A stretch of 58,870 bases of DNA from Crocinitomicaceae bacterium (GTDB taxonomy: Bacteria; Bacteroidota; Bacteroidia; Flavobacteriales_D; Crocinitomicaceae), in contig JANRBR010000033.1 in the NCBI GenBank assembly GCA_030727405.1, positions 1 to 58,870 of the forward strand, read 5' to 3'. Below the pieces are notes generated by a model, which searched no databases, was not told the DNA's origin, and worked only from the letters and a program-made list of their open reading frames with translations. Position 1 is the stretch's first letter, and the number at the start of each line of letters is the position of its first letter. Of this stretch, positions 1 through 9,461 are shown one piece after another. Both the position numbers and the translations under genes were made by a program.

Positions 1-2
1 AT

Positions 3-3000
3 GCGAATATTACTGGTGAGGCAAACGGAACAGCACAGTCTGCAATTAGCCAAACCTTAACAAATACGACAATTAATAACGAGCAAGTTGATTACACGGT
101 AACACCTACTTCTGGTGCTTGTATCGGTTCAACTTTCACCCTTACTGCGACAATCAATCCAACGCTGGTTGTTCAAAATGCCACTGCAACAATTTGTTCA
201 GGCACCGCATTCACGGTTGCGCCATCTAATGGAAACGGCAATGTAATACCGAACGGTACGCAATACACTTGGACAGTAGCGAACAATGCCAATGTAACTG
301 GTGCTTCGAATCAATCGACCCCACAAGCGAGTGTTTCACAGTCTTTAGTAAATACAACAAATACAGTACAAACAATTACTTATACTGTAACTCCAGTTTT
401 ATCAGGATGTAACGGTAATACATTCACTGTAATCGTTTCAGTTGATCCAACTCCCTCAATTCAAAATGTTACTTCGTCCATTTGTTCTGGTTTACCATTT
501 ACGGTAGCACCGACAAACGGAAATGGTAACCTCGTGCCGAATGGAACAACCTACACTTGGACGGTTGTGGATAACAGCTATGTTCTAGGTGAATCCAACC
601 AACTTACAGCGCAAGGTACTATTTCTCAGACTGTATTAAACAACTACAACTTAGATCAAATTGTAGTTTACACCGTAACACCAATTGCTGGTTCTTGTCC
701 TGGATCAACGTTCACCGCAACAGTGAGTGTGAATGTGAACCCGGTAGTAGCAGCTATTACAGGCGCAACAAATGTATGTACTGGTTCTACAACACAATTA
801 GCTTCGGCAACTTCTGGTGGAGTTTGGACTTCATCAAATACAGCGGTAGCAACGGTTAATTCGTCAACTGGCGTTGTTACAGGAGTAGCGGCGGGTACAG
901 TAACGATAACTTACACAGTAACTGGATCAAACGGGTGTACAAACACGGCATCTGCAACAGTGAACGTAAATGCTGGAACAACAGCAACGATCACTGCAGG
1001 TGGTACAACAACATTCTGTTCAGGAGGATTTGTAGTCTTGACTGCAAGTGCAGGTTCTACATACGATTGGTCTAACGGTGCTCAAACACCATCGATCACG
1101 GTAGTTGCAGGTGGATCATACTACGTAACAGTAACTAATGCAGCAGGTTGTTCAGCAACTTCAGCAGCAACAGTAGTTACGGTGAATCCATTGCCAGCAG
1201 TTGCAGCACTTACAGGAGCAACGAACGTATGTTCAGGTTCTACAACACAATTAGCATCAGCTACAACAGGTGGAGTTTGGACTTCATCTGACCCAACTAT
1301 TGCTACTGTATCAACTACAGGAGTAGTAACAGGGGTAGCAGCTGGTTCGACAACAATAACATATACGGTAACAGATGCAAACGGATGTTCATCAGCAGTA
1401 ACAGCAACTGTAAATGTAAATTCAGGTGCTACCGCAACAATATCCGCTTCCGGAGTAACAACATTCTGTTCAGGAGGATTTGTAGTCTTGACTGCAAGTG
1501 CAGGTTCTACATACGATTGGTCTAACGGTGCTCAAACACCATCGATCACGGTAGTTGCAGGTGGTTCATACTACGTAACAGTTACGAACGCAGCAGGTTG
1601 TTCGGCAACTTCAGCAGCAACAGTAGTTACGGTGAATCCATTGCCAGCGGTAGCGGCGATCACAGGAGCAACAAACGTATGTTCAGGCTTGACGACACAA
1701 TTGGCATCTGCAACAACAGGTGGTACATGGTCTTCATCTGATGCAACAGTTGCAACTGTATCAACTACAGGAGTGGTAACGGGAGTAGCTGCAGGATCTG
1801 CAACCATCACATATTCAGTAACAGACGCAAACGGATGTTCAAACACGGCATCTGCAACAGTGAACGTGAACGCTGGAACAACAGCAACGATCACGGCAGG
1901 TGGCGCAACGACATTCTGTGCGGGAGGTTCAGTAACGTTAACAGCGAGTACAGGATCTAGCTACTTATGGTCAAATGGTGCACAAACACCGTCGATTACC
2001 GTAACAGCAGGTGGTTCATACTACGTAACAGTAACCAACGCAAGCGGATGTTCAGCAACATCAACAGCGACAGCAGTAACAGTGAATCCATTACCTACGG
2101 TAGCGGCGATCACAGGAGCAACAAACGTATGTTCAGGCTTGACGACACAATTGGCATCTGCAACAACAGGTGGAGTTTGGACTTCATCTGACGCAAGTAT
2201 TGCTACTGTTTCAACGACAGGAGTAGTAACTGGCGTAGCAGCTGGTTCAGCAACAATAACATATACGGTAACAAACGGAAATGGATGTTCATCAGCTGTA
2301 ACAGCAACAGTAAATGTAAATACTGGAACTACGGCAACGATCACTGCAGGTGGTACAACAACATTCTGTGAAGGAGGTTCTGTCGTCTTGACTGCAAATG
2401 CAGGTTCTACATACGATTGGTCTAACGGTGCGCAAACACAAGCGATCACCGTAACGGCTGGTGGTTCATATTATGTAACTGTAACGAATGCGAGTGGTTG
2501 TTCTTCAACATCAGCTGCAACAGTAGTTACTGTCAACGCTACACCTACAGTAGCAGCCCTTACCGGAGCAACTACAGTATGTGCAGGATCAACAACAACA
2601 ATGGCAAGTGCTACTACAGGTGGTACATGGTCAACAAGTGATGCAACAGTAGCTACTGTATCATCAACTGGAGTAGTTACGGGTGTTGCTGCAGGAACTG
2701 CAACAATCACTTACACAGTAACAGATGGGAACGGATGTACAGGAACGGCAAGTGCTACGGTAACTGTGAATGCGATTACTGCTGGTACAATTTCTGCTAA
2801 TGGAACAACGACATTCTGTGACGGTGGTTCTGTGACCTTAACTGCAAGTGCAGGCTCTAGCTATGCTTGGTCAAACGGTGCACAAACGCAATCTATCAAT
2901 GTAACAACAAGTGGCACATACTATGTAAGCGTTGGGAACGCTTCAGGGTGTACTACTATATCACCTGCGGTTGTAGTAACGGTTAATGCGTTACCAACGG

Positions 3001-5399
3001 TAGCGGCTCTTACCGGAGCAACTACAGTATGTGCAGGATCAACAACAACAATGGCAAGTGCTACTACAGGTGGTACATGGTCAACAAGTGATGCAACAGT
3101 AGCTACTGTATCATCAACTGGAGTAGTTACGGGTGTTGCTGCAGGAACTGCAACAATCACTTACACAGTAACAAACGGGAACGGATGTACAGCAGCGGCT
3201 ACTGCTTCAGTAACAGTAAATACAGCTGCAACAGCTACAATCACGGCGGGAGGCGCAACGACCTTCTGTTCTGGCGGTTCGGTAGTCTTGACTGCGAGTA
3301 CAGGATCTAGCTATGCTTGGTCAAATGGTGCACAAACACAAGCGATCACTGTAACGGCTGGTGGTTCATATTATGTAACTGTAACGAATGCTTCAGGATG
3401 TTCTTCAACATCAACAGCGACAGTAGTAACGGTAAATCAGACACCAATAGCAGCAATCAGTTCTACGGGTTCTACATCTTGCCTTGGTTCAACTGTAACG
3501 TTAACGGCAACTGGAGGTATTTCTTATGCTTGGAGTAACGGTACAGCTACAGCGGTTAACAATGTTACATCTTCAGATGCTTATACCGTAACGGTGACTA
3601 GTGCTGAAGGTTGTACGGCAACTGCAACAGAAACGGTTGTATTTAATGTAAATCCAGCTGTTGTTGTCACTACGAATGGTCCAACAATATTCTGTCAAGG
3701 TGGTTCAGTAACCATCAATGCTACTGGTGCAGACACGTATGTATGGAGCAACGGTGATCAAGGAGCTTCAACTACGGTTTATCAGCCTGGTGCATATTAC
3801 GTAACGGCAACAAACGCAGCAGGATGTTCAACACAGTCTTCTATTGTAAATGTGACAGTGAATACACCTCCGGTTGTTTCGGCTATCACAGGAGCAAATA
3901 ACGTTTGTGAAAGTTCATCAGTTCAATTGACAGTTGCTACGCCAAATGGAATTTGGACAAGTTCAAATAACTTTATTGCAACTGTATCTTCTACAGGTGT
4001 AGTAAATGGATTGAATGCAGGATCTACAACGATCACATATACAGTAACAAACGGTGCTTGTTCAAGTAGCGTAAGTGCTGCGATGAATGTATTGAACTTA
4101 CCAGTAGTTCCGACTATTACGGCAAGTGGTGCAACGACAATGTGTCCAGGTGGAACAGTGATCTTATTTGCTTCGAATGGTGCAAATTACCAATGGTCTT
4201 CTGGTCCTCAAACACCATTAATTACGGTAAATCAATCCGGTGATTACTCAGTGACTGTAACGAATGCAAACGGATGTTCTGCAACGTCATTGCCAATGAC
4301 AGTATTCATTGGTGATAACACGAACCCTGTAATCGTTCCTCCAGCGAATGTTACCATGGCTCCAAACTTTGCTTGTGAAGCAATTGGTGTAAACCTTGGT
4401 GCTCCAGTAACTTCTGACAATTGTTCAGTTTCAAGTGTATCGAATGATGCTCCAGCAATCTTCCCTCTAGGGTTGACAACGGTAACTTGGACAGTAGTAG
4501 ATGGTTCAGGAAATACATCAACAGCGACACAATTAGTAAATATCGTAGACAACATCTTACCTACAATTAATGTAAATGACTTAACTGTGGTAATCAATGA
4601 CAATGGTTCAACAACCATTACGTTCAGTGATGTGGATAATGGTACAACGGATAACTGTGGTATCGCTAGCATGACCTTAAGTCAATACACATTTGATTGT
4701 TCGAACATCGGTGACAACACAGTTACAGTTACCGTTACAGACAACAATGGTAATGTGTCTACAACTTCGATTCTAATTACGGTTGTAACTTCTGGTACAG
4801 ATACGGACAACGATGGTTTATTGAATGCGTGTGACACAGATGATGACGGAGACGGAATCCTTGATTCAGACGAAGAAGCGGGTGACACAGACGGAGATGG
4901 AATTCCTAACACATTGGATTCTGACGATGACGGAGATGGTATCCCTACGGTAATTGAAGGAACAGACGACCAAGACGGAGATGGAATCTCTAACTACTTG
5001 GATTCGGATAGCGATGGCGATGGCTTGAGCGATGACTTCGAGTGGGATTTCGGTGGATTGGCTGAAGCAGGTCAAGATTGTGACCAAGATGGTTTATATG
5101 ACTTCTTAGACACAGACAAATGTGGTCCAGTAGTTCCAGAAGCCTTTACACCTAATGGAAATAATTACAACGACTTGTTTGTAGTTCCAGGAATCGAAAC
5201 ATACGAAACACGTCAGTTATTTGTGTACAGCCGTTACGGAACACTTGTTTATGAAAGTAACTTGTACAATAATGATTGGGATGGTACACTATTGAACAGT
5301 GGAAGCCCAGTTCCAGATGGTACATACTACTATGTATTCAAATTAGACAATGGCCAAATCGTAAATGGTTACGTATACATTAACCGAGTTAAAAAATAA
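3..5399 (+). CDS. Giant repeat adhesin with T9SS type B sorting domain (5' end outside window)
   Basis: The frame is open from base 3, so the N terminus lies upstream; about 1,798 residues are visible. In order: PKD-like modules of about 96 residues (near-identical copies start at 168 and 456); six tandem 150-residue units (741-3440), each a BIG2-type Ig fold (motif TGVVTGVAAGTATITYTVT) plus a second Ig/PKD-like fold (FCSGG...YDWSNGAQT...YYVTVTNASGC); more diverged copies to about 4300; a HYR-like domain (about 4314-4560); a second Ig-like domain (to about 4796); Asp-rich TSP3-like calcium-binding repeats (DTDGDGIPN, DSDGDGLSD; about 4797-5070); and a gliding-motility-type C-terminal domain (PEAFTPNGNNYNDLF ... 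WDG ... PDGTYYYVF ... GYVYINR) that marks T9SS type B cargo. The protein should be exported by T9SS to the cell surface or medium as an adhesin. The next gene encodes PorP/SprF, the usual partner of type B cargo. Ligand unknown. Confidence 0.9.
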   Translation, partial: ANITGEANGTAQSAISQTLTNTTINNEQVDYTVTPTSGACIGSTFTLTATINPTLVVQNATATICSGTAFTVAPSNGNGNVIPNGTQYTWTVANNANVTGASNQSTPQASVSQSLVNTTNTVQTITYTVTPVLSGCNGNTFTVIVSVDPTPSIQNVTSSICSGLPFTVAPTNGNGNLVPNGTTYTWTVVDNSYVLGESNQLTAQGTISQTVLNNYNLDQIVVYTVTPIAGSCPGSTFTATVSVNVNPVVAAITGATNVCTGSTTQLASATSGGVWTSSNTAVATVNSSTGVVTGVAAGTVTITYTVTGSNGCTNTASATVNVNAGTTATITAGGTTTFCSGGFVVLTASAGSTYDWSNGAQTPSITVVAGGSYYVTVTNAAGCSATSAATVVTVNPLPAVAALTGATNVCSGSTTQLASATTGGVWTSSDPTIATVSTTGVVTGVAAGSTTITYTVTDANGCSSAVTATVNVNSGATATISASGVTTFCSGGFVVLTASAGSTYDWSNGAQTPSITVVAGGSYYVTVTNAAGCSATSAATVVTVNPLPAVAAITGATNVCSGLTTQLASATTGGTWSSSDATVATVSTTGVVTGVAAGSATITYSVTDANGCSNTASATVNVNAGTTATITAGGATTFCAGGSVTLTASTGSSYLWSNGAQTPSITVTAGGSYYVTVTNASGCSATSTATAVTVNPLPTVAAITGATNVCSGLTTQLASATTGGVWTSSDASIATVSTTGVVTGVAAGSATITYTVTNGNGCSSAVTATVNVNTGTTATITAGGTTTFCEGGSVVLTANAGSTYDWSNGAQTQAITVTAGGSYYVTVTNASGCSSTSAATVVTVNATPTVAALTGATTVCAGSTTTMASATTGGTWSTSDATVATVSSTGVVTGVAAGTATITYTVTDGNGCTGTASATVTVNAITAGTISANGTTTFCDGGSVTLTASAGSSYAWSNGAQTQSINVTTSGTYYVSVGNASGCTTISPAVVVTVNALPTVAALTGATTVCAGSTTTMASATTGGTWSTSDATVATVSSTGVVTGVAAGTATITYTVTNGNGCTAAATASVTVNTAATATITAGGATTFCSGGSVVLTASTGSSYAWSNGAQTQAITVTAGGSYYVTVTNASGCSSTSTATVVTVNQTPIAAISSTGSTSCLGSTVTLTATGGISYAWSNGTATAVNNVTSSDAYTVTVTSAEGCTATATETVVFNVNPAVVVTTNGPTIFCQGGSVTINATGADTYVWSNGDQGASTTVYQPGAYYVTATNAAGCSTQSSIVNVTVNTPPVVSAITGANNVCESSSVQLTVATPNGIWTSSNNFIATVSSTGVVNGLNAGSTTITYTVTNGACSSSVSAAMNVLNLPVVPTITASGATTMCPGGTVILFASNGANYQWSSGPQTPLITVNQSGDYSVTVTNANGCSATSLPMTVFIGDNTNPVIVPPANVTMAPNFACEAIGVNLGAPVTSDNCSVSSVSNDAPAIFPLGLTTVTWTVVDGSGNTSTATQLVNIVDNILPTINVNDLTVVINDNGSTTITFSDVDNGTTDNCGIASMTLSQYTFDCSNIGDNTVTVTVTDNNGNVSTTSILITVVTSGTDTDNDGLLNACDTDDDGDGILDSDEEAGDTDGDGIPNTLDSDDDGDGIPTVIEGTDDQDGDGISNYLDSDSDGDGLSDDFEWDFGGLAEAGQDCDQDGLYDFLDTDKCGPVVPEAFTPNGNNYNDLFVVPGIETYETRQLFVYSRYGTLVYESNLYNNDWDGTLLNSGSPVPDGTYYYVFKLDNGQIVNGYVYINRVKK
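741..3440 (+). repeat. Six tandem 450-bp coding repeats
   Basis: The landmark ACATTCTGT (ACCTTCTGT in the last copy) occurs at 1011, 1461, 1911, 2361, 2811 and 3261, exactly 450 bases apart. Unit boundaries near 741, 1191, 1641, 2091, 2541 and 2991 keep the same phase, so there is no indel over 2.7 kb. Some blocks are identical between neighbouring units, for example 1007-1114 with 1457-1564 and 2559-2723 with 3009-3173, while other parts of the same units have diverged. Each unit encodes one BIG2-like domain plus one Ig/PKD-like domain. Confidence 0.95.
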
Positions 5400-5421
5400 T
5401 CATTCATAGAGAATAATTGAT

Positions 5422-6342
5422 ATGAAAAAGACAAATAGCATCATCGCAGCATTGGGAATTGTAGTAGCTTCTTTTCAGGCGCTAGGACAAGATCCGAACT
5501 ACAGACAAAATCAGTTCAACGCATTAATGTTGAACCCGGCCCAAGCAGGAGCTAATTCTTATTCCGATATATCCACCCTCGCGAATTCGCAGTGGGGTGG
5601 ATTTAAAGGAGCTCCAAAGACGATGACCGTTTCTGGTAACTTCAACATTCTTAAGAATTTTGGACTTGGAGTAACGTTGTTACAGGATGAGTTAGGCCCT
5701 GTGAGTAACACGCAATTCGCAATAAATGGGGCTTACCATTTGAAATTAAACGACAAATGGCGTTTATCTGTTGGAATTCGTGGAATCGCCGGTAACTTGA
5801 ATGTAAACCTAACCGAACTTCAAACAACGGTTCCTATGGATCCAGATATGGCGAATAATCTTACGACAGGTTTGACGTTTAATGCTGGTTGGGGTGCTTT
5901 ACTTTCTCACAAAAATTTCTATTTGGGAGTGGCTCAACCAAGAGTTGGAAAAATGGATTTCTTAGGACGTAACATGTCCCTTTACGTAGATAATCGTGGT
6001 GGTTATTTAGGTTATGCGGGTGGATCGTTTACCATCAGTCCTACTTTATTACTAAGACCAAATGTGGTAGCTCGTTACATGGAAGGTTTACCTTGGACGG
6101 TTGACATCAACACGATCTTTACACACAAAATTGGTTTGGATTTTGGTGTAAGTTATCAAGTTAAAAGTGCGATTGGTGCAATTGTTGGATACGACATTAA
6201 CAATAAGTTTTACCTAGGTTATTCTTACACATTTCCTACAAGCCGTATGAATCAAGTAACGGTTCAATCTCATGAGATTGCTTTACGTTACCGTTTCAAC
6301 AATAATACGAGTCGTTGTCAAGGACCACGATTCTTCAATTGA
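5422..6342 (+). CDS. PorP/SprF family type IX secretion membrane protein
   Basis: This 306-residue protein has a signal peptide (MKKTNSIIAALGIVVASFQALGQ region) followed by the family's typical opening DPNYRQNQFNALMLNPAQAG. The rest alternates glycine-rich and aromatic strands, as expected of an outer-membrane beta barrel. Homologues (SprF in Flavobacterium, PorP in Porphyromonas) are needed for export or surface anchoring of type B cargo and are typically encoded beside it. It starts 22 bases after the giant adhesin, and 17 bases separate it from the OmpA gene, so the three are probably cotranscribed. Family assignment is firm; dedication to the upstream adhesin is inferred from position. 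Confidence 0.9.
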   Translation: MKKTNSIIAALGIVVASFQALGQDPNYRQNQFNALMLNPAQAGANSYSDISTLANSQWGGFKGAPKTMTVSGNFNILKNFGLGVTLLQDELGPVSNTQFAINGAYHLKLNDKWRLSVGIRGIAGNLNVNLTELQTTVPMDPDMANNLTTGLTFNAGWGALLSHKNFYLGVAQPRVGKMDFLGRNMSLYVDNRGGYLGYAGGSFTISPTLLLRPNVVARYMEGLPWTVDINTIFTHKIGLDFGVSYQVKSAIGAIVGYDINNKFYLGYSYTFPTSRMNQVTVQSHEIALRYRFNNNTSRCQGPRFFN

Positions 6343-6359
6343 TTTTTAGACCTCTGCAA

Positions 6360-8306
6360 ATGCGTGTTGTTTTAACTACCATTCTTGTCTTTCTTGCTGC
6401 AAGTTCTTTGTGGGCACAGTATGACGTACAATTAACTCCAGCGTGTTTCAATACATCATTCGATGATTTTGGAACAAGAAAATTGGGTGATCGATTGTTC
6501 GTGTTATCTGCTTCAAAAGATCCTTGTGAGGATGTCATGATGGATCCTTATACCAAAAAACCTTATTCAGATTTATACGAGGTTGAAGGATGTAAAACAA
6601 AAGACGCAAAATTAATTAGCGCTGAAACAAAAGGCCCACTGAACATCAATTCTTGTTTTTTCGATGGTCCAATTAGCTCAAATGCAGCTGGGAATATCTT
6701 GTTTTTCACGAACAACTTTGGTTCGAACGAAAATGAAAAATTAACCATTCATTACTCATTTAAAAATGATAAAGGAGAATGGAGCAAACCTTTGCCAGTT
6801 CCATTTAACAATGACGAGTACAATGTAACTCATCCTTTTTTTGATGAAAAGAACAAGGTACTTTACTTTGCTTCTGATATGCCAGGTGGATTGGGTGGCA
6901 TGGACATCTATCGTGCAAACTTTGATGGTAAAAAATTCGGCGAGAAAGAATTGGTTCGTTTTGTGAATACAAAAGGACACGATTGTTTCCCATTGGTTTT
7001 TGACAATAAATTGTATTTCTCTTCGGATGCGAATTCAATTGGTGGTTATGACTTGTTTTACATGGAAAACTTTGAGGTGAAAAGCATGGGGGATAAGTTC
7101 AATTCCAAGTACGACGATTTAGCGATTATGTTTAATGATAAAAAGTCTGGTTTTATCACTTCCAATCGTGCAAATAATGGCGTGACGGATGACATTTATG
7201 CTTTTCAATTAATCGATTTGTTTGTTGATGTACAGTTGTCCTATGTCGTTAAAGATAAGAACTCATCTGAACCCCTTTCAGGAGTGGAAGTAAAAGTCGT
7301 GGATGATTCTACAGGAGTCATTGTTTATCAAGGTTTAACGGATGATTTTGGAAAATTCATTCAGACCTTAGATAGTCTTCCAATGAACTCAATTCATACC
7401 TTCACGCTTACAATGAAAAAAGAAGGATATGTTTCCAAAGACGTTTCCTTTACATTTGATGCGAAAGATACCAATACCATCAATGTGAGCGATTTGGCTG
7501 ATTTGACTTTAGAGCCGCTTTCCATCGATATGATCATCAACGAATTGTTAGGACTGAAATCCATTTATTATGATTTCGACAAAGCCGATTTACGTGCTGA
7601 TGCCATCATCGAATTGGATAAGGTCGTAACTTTCATGAATAAGCATCCTAAAATCGAAATCGAACTTGGTTCTCACACCGATTGTATGGGGCCAGATGCT
7701 TATAACCAAGCGTTGTCTGATCGTCGAGCAGTTGCTGCAGCTAACTACATTAAATCGCGCATTTCTAATGCGGAGCGTATTACGTTCAAAGGATATGGTG
7801 AAAGCATGCAGAAAGCAAAATGTCCTTGTGATGTTAAGACAGCGGATAAATGTACGGCTCAGGATAACCAGTTGAATCGTCGTACAGAATTTACCATTAA
7901 AAGTTTGAATATTTCAACAGCTTCAATGAATGTGAATTCAAATGCTACGGCGGTAGTAACATCAAACGGTGGTAAGAACTTTACATTTAATGACGCAGGT
8001 GACGCAGATTTTCGCATCACACCTACAGTTGATCAAAATGAAGGAGTGGTTTACCGCGTACAAGTTGAATCCAGTGCTGTTCAAATTCCAAATGCAACGG
8101 TGAAATATAACTCCCAGGATGTATATGAATACCAAATGGATAATTCATATAAGTATTGTCTAGGTGGTGCTTTCAAAACATTGAAAGAAGCGGTTGCATT
8201 TCAAGATAAAATGAGGGCAAATGGTTATGCGCAAGCATTCATTATTGCATTCAATCAAGGGAAACGCATCAGTCTGGATGAAGCGAAAAAGCTGACGAAA
8301 GAATAG
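6360..8306 (+). CDS. PorE-like OmpA family protein (PD40, CRD, OmpA_C, SPOR-like tail)
   Basis: I start the gene at ATG 6360, which gives 648 residues and a clear signal peptide (MRVVLTTILVFLAASSLWAQ); the frame extends back to a TTG at 6315 inside porP, but that start has no signal sequence. Domains: PD40/WD40-like propeller segments (about 100-290, e.g. GGLGGMDIYRANFDG and SIGGYDLFYM); a carboxypeptidase-regulatory-like fold (about 290-375); an OmpA C-terminal peptidoglycan-binding domain (about 400-520; YYDFDKADLRADA, GSHTD, LSDRRA); and a C-terminal part resembling a SPOR domain (about 565-648; GAFKTLKEAVAFQDKMRANGY). The PD40-CRD-OmpA order is that of P. gingivalis PorE, a periplasmic T9SS component that anchors the machine to peptidoglycan. 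A Cys cluster (KCPCDVKTADKC) sits in a loop of the OmpA domain. It probably links the upstream PorP/SprF to the cell wall. Confidence 0.85.
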   Translation: MRVVLTTILVFLAASSLWAQYDVQLTPACFNTSFDDFGTRKLGDRLFVLSASKDPCEDVMMDPYTKKPYSDLYEVEGCKTKDAKLISAETKGPLNINSCFFDGPISSNAAGNILFFTNNFGSNENEKLTIHYSFKNDKGEWSKPLPVPFNNDEYNVTHPFFDEKNKVLYFASDMPGGLGGMDIYRANFDGKKFGEKELVRFVNTKGHDCFPLVFDNKLYFSSDANSIGGYDLFYMENFEVKSMGDKFNSKYDDLAIMFNDKKSGFITSNRANNGVTDDIYAFQLIDLFVDVQLSYVVKDKNSSEPLSGVEVKVVDDSTGVIVYQGLTDDFGKFIQTLDSLPMNSIHTFTLTMKKEGYVSKDVSFTFDAKDTNTINVSDLADLTLEPLSIDMIINELLGLKSIYYDFDKADLRADAIIELDKVVTFMNKHPKIEIELGSHTDCMGPDAYNQALSDRRAVAAANYIKSRISNAERITFKGYGESMQKAKCPCDVKTADKCTAQDNQLNRRTEFTIKSLNISTASMNVNSNATAVVTSNGGKNFTFNDAGDADFRITPTVDQNEGVVYRVQVESSAVQIPNATVKYNSQDVYEYQMDNSYKYCLGGAFKTLKEAVAFQDKMRANGYAQAFIIAFNQGKRISLDEAKKLTKE

Positions 8307-8333
8307 CTAACGCTTTTTGATCCCCTTTCAGTT

Positions 8334-9461
8334 GTGAAATCCAAATTACCACATGTAGGTACGACCATATTTTCGGTCATGTCTGCCCTGGCAAATGAAT
8401 GTCAAGCAATCAATTTATCACAAGGATTCCCCAATTTTCCTATTGACCAACGTTTAAAAGATTTGTTCAAAGAACAACTTGATTTAAACGTACATCAATA
8501 CGCTCCTTTGTCCGGATTAGTGGAATTGAGGGAGCAAATCACGCGGAAAATATTCTTGCATTATCAACGCGAACTCAATGCGTCCAACGTGTTAATCACG
8601 GCTGGGGCAACTCAAGCAATTTTTGCTACCATTCAAGCCATGGTTCATCCAGGTGAAGAAGTGGTGATTTTGGATCCAAGTTACGATTGCTATGAAAGTC
8701 CTGTGCTTTTATCAGGGGCAAAACCAGTACGCATTCCACTAACGGAAGATTTTTTACCGGATTGGGAACGCATCCGATCCAATGTATCCGATCGGACCAA
8801 GCTCATCATCACCAATAACCCTCACAATCCAAGTGGTATGGTTTGGGACAAAGAAGATTTTAAGGAACTTCAATCCTTATTGAATGATTTCCCGAATCTT
8901 TGGGTCTTATCCGATGAAGTGTATGAGTTCATCACGTTTGAAAAGAAACACATTTCCGCACATCAAATAGATGGATTAAAGGATCGTTCCATCGTGGTTT
9001 CATCTTTCGGAAAAACCTTTCACGTCACTGGTTGGAAAATAGGTTATTTAACCGCACCGACTGAAGTGATGACGGAAATTCAAAAAGTACATCAATTTTT
9101 GGTGTTTTGTGTGAACAGTCCGGCTCAGTCAACGTTAGCGCACTATTTACCTGAAACTGATTTAACAAACCTAGGTTCTTTCTATCAGCAAAAAAGGGAT
9201 TTTTTCCGTGCAAGGTTAAAAAACAGCCGCTTTACCTTATTGCCATCGGAGGGATCTTATTTTCAGGTGGCTTCATACAAAAATATATCCTCAGAATCGG
9301 ATGTGGAATTTTCTAAACGCATCACGAAAGAATTTGGTGTGGCAAGTATTCCACTTTCTGTTTTTCATGCGGATAATCGAGATCAAAAACTCATCCGTTT
9401 TTGTTTTGCCAAAGACGAAGAAACACTCACTGAAGCAGCGCAACGCTTATGCAAGATCTAA
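8334..9461 (+). CDS. Pyridoxal-phosphate aminotransferase, YbdL-like (methionine/glutamine transaminase)
   Basis: This 375-residue class I/II aminotransferase resembles E. coli YbdL along its full length: KLPHVGTTIFSVMSALA at the N terminus, INLSQGFPNF, QYAPLSGLVELREQI, ITAGATQAIFA, ILDPSYDCYE, NNPHNPSGMVW and LSDEVYE. The PLP lysine is Lys227 in SSFGKTFHVTGWKIGY. The start is a GTG, chosen because the homology begins right after it and the next ATG would remove the conserved N-terminal stretch. Such enzymes transaminate methionine, glutamine and aromatic amino acids with 2-oxo acids. The downstream gene overlaps by 13 bases and encodes an omega-amidase, so the pair probably closes the glutamine transaminase reaction by hydrolysing 2-oxoglutaramate. 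Exact substrate is inferred. Confidence 0.9.
   Translation: MKSKLPHVGTTIFSVMSALANECQAINLSQGFPNFPIDQRLKDLFKEQLDLNVHQYAPLSGLVELREQITRKIFLHYQRELNASNVLITAGATQAIFATIQAMVHPGEEVVILDPSYDCYESPVLLSGAKPVRIPLTEDFLPDWERIRSNVSDRTKLIITNNPHNPSGMVWDKEDFKELQSLLNDFPNLWVLSDEVYEFITFEKKHISAHQIDGLKDRSIVVSSFGKTFHVTGWKIGYLTAPTEVMTEIQKVHQFLVFCVNSPAQSTLAHYLPETDLTNLGSFYQQKRDFFRARLKNSRFTLLPSEGSYFQVASYKNISSESDVEFSKRITKEFGVASIPLSVFHADNRDQKLIRFCFAKDEETLTEAAQRLCKI

Noticed and set aside
1571..3160. Several open frames on the minus strand across the adhesin repeats
   Set aside because: They repeat with the 450-bp period, have no homology I can see, and arise because the repeat codons read without stops on the other strand. 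They are shadows of the adhesin gene.
741..3440. Regular repeats that might be read as a CRISPR-like or satellite array
   Set aside because: The unit length, open frame and BIG2/Ig motifs show coding repeats; there are no spacers.
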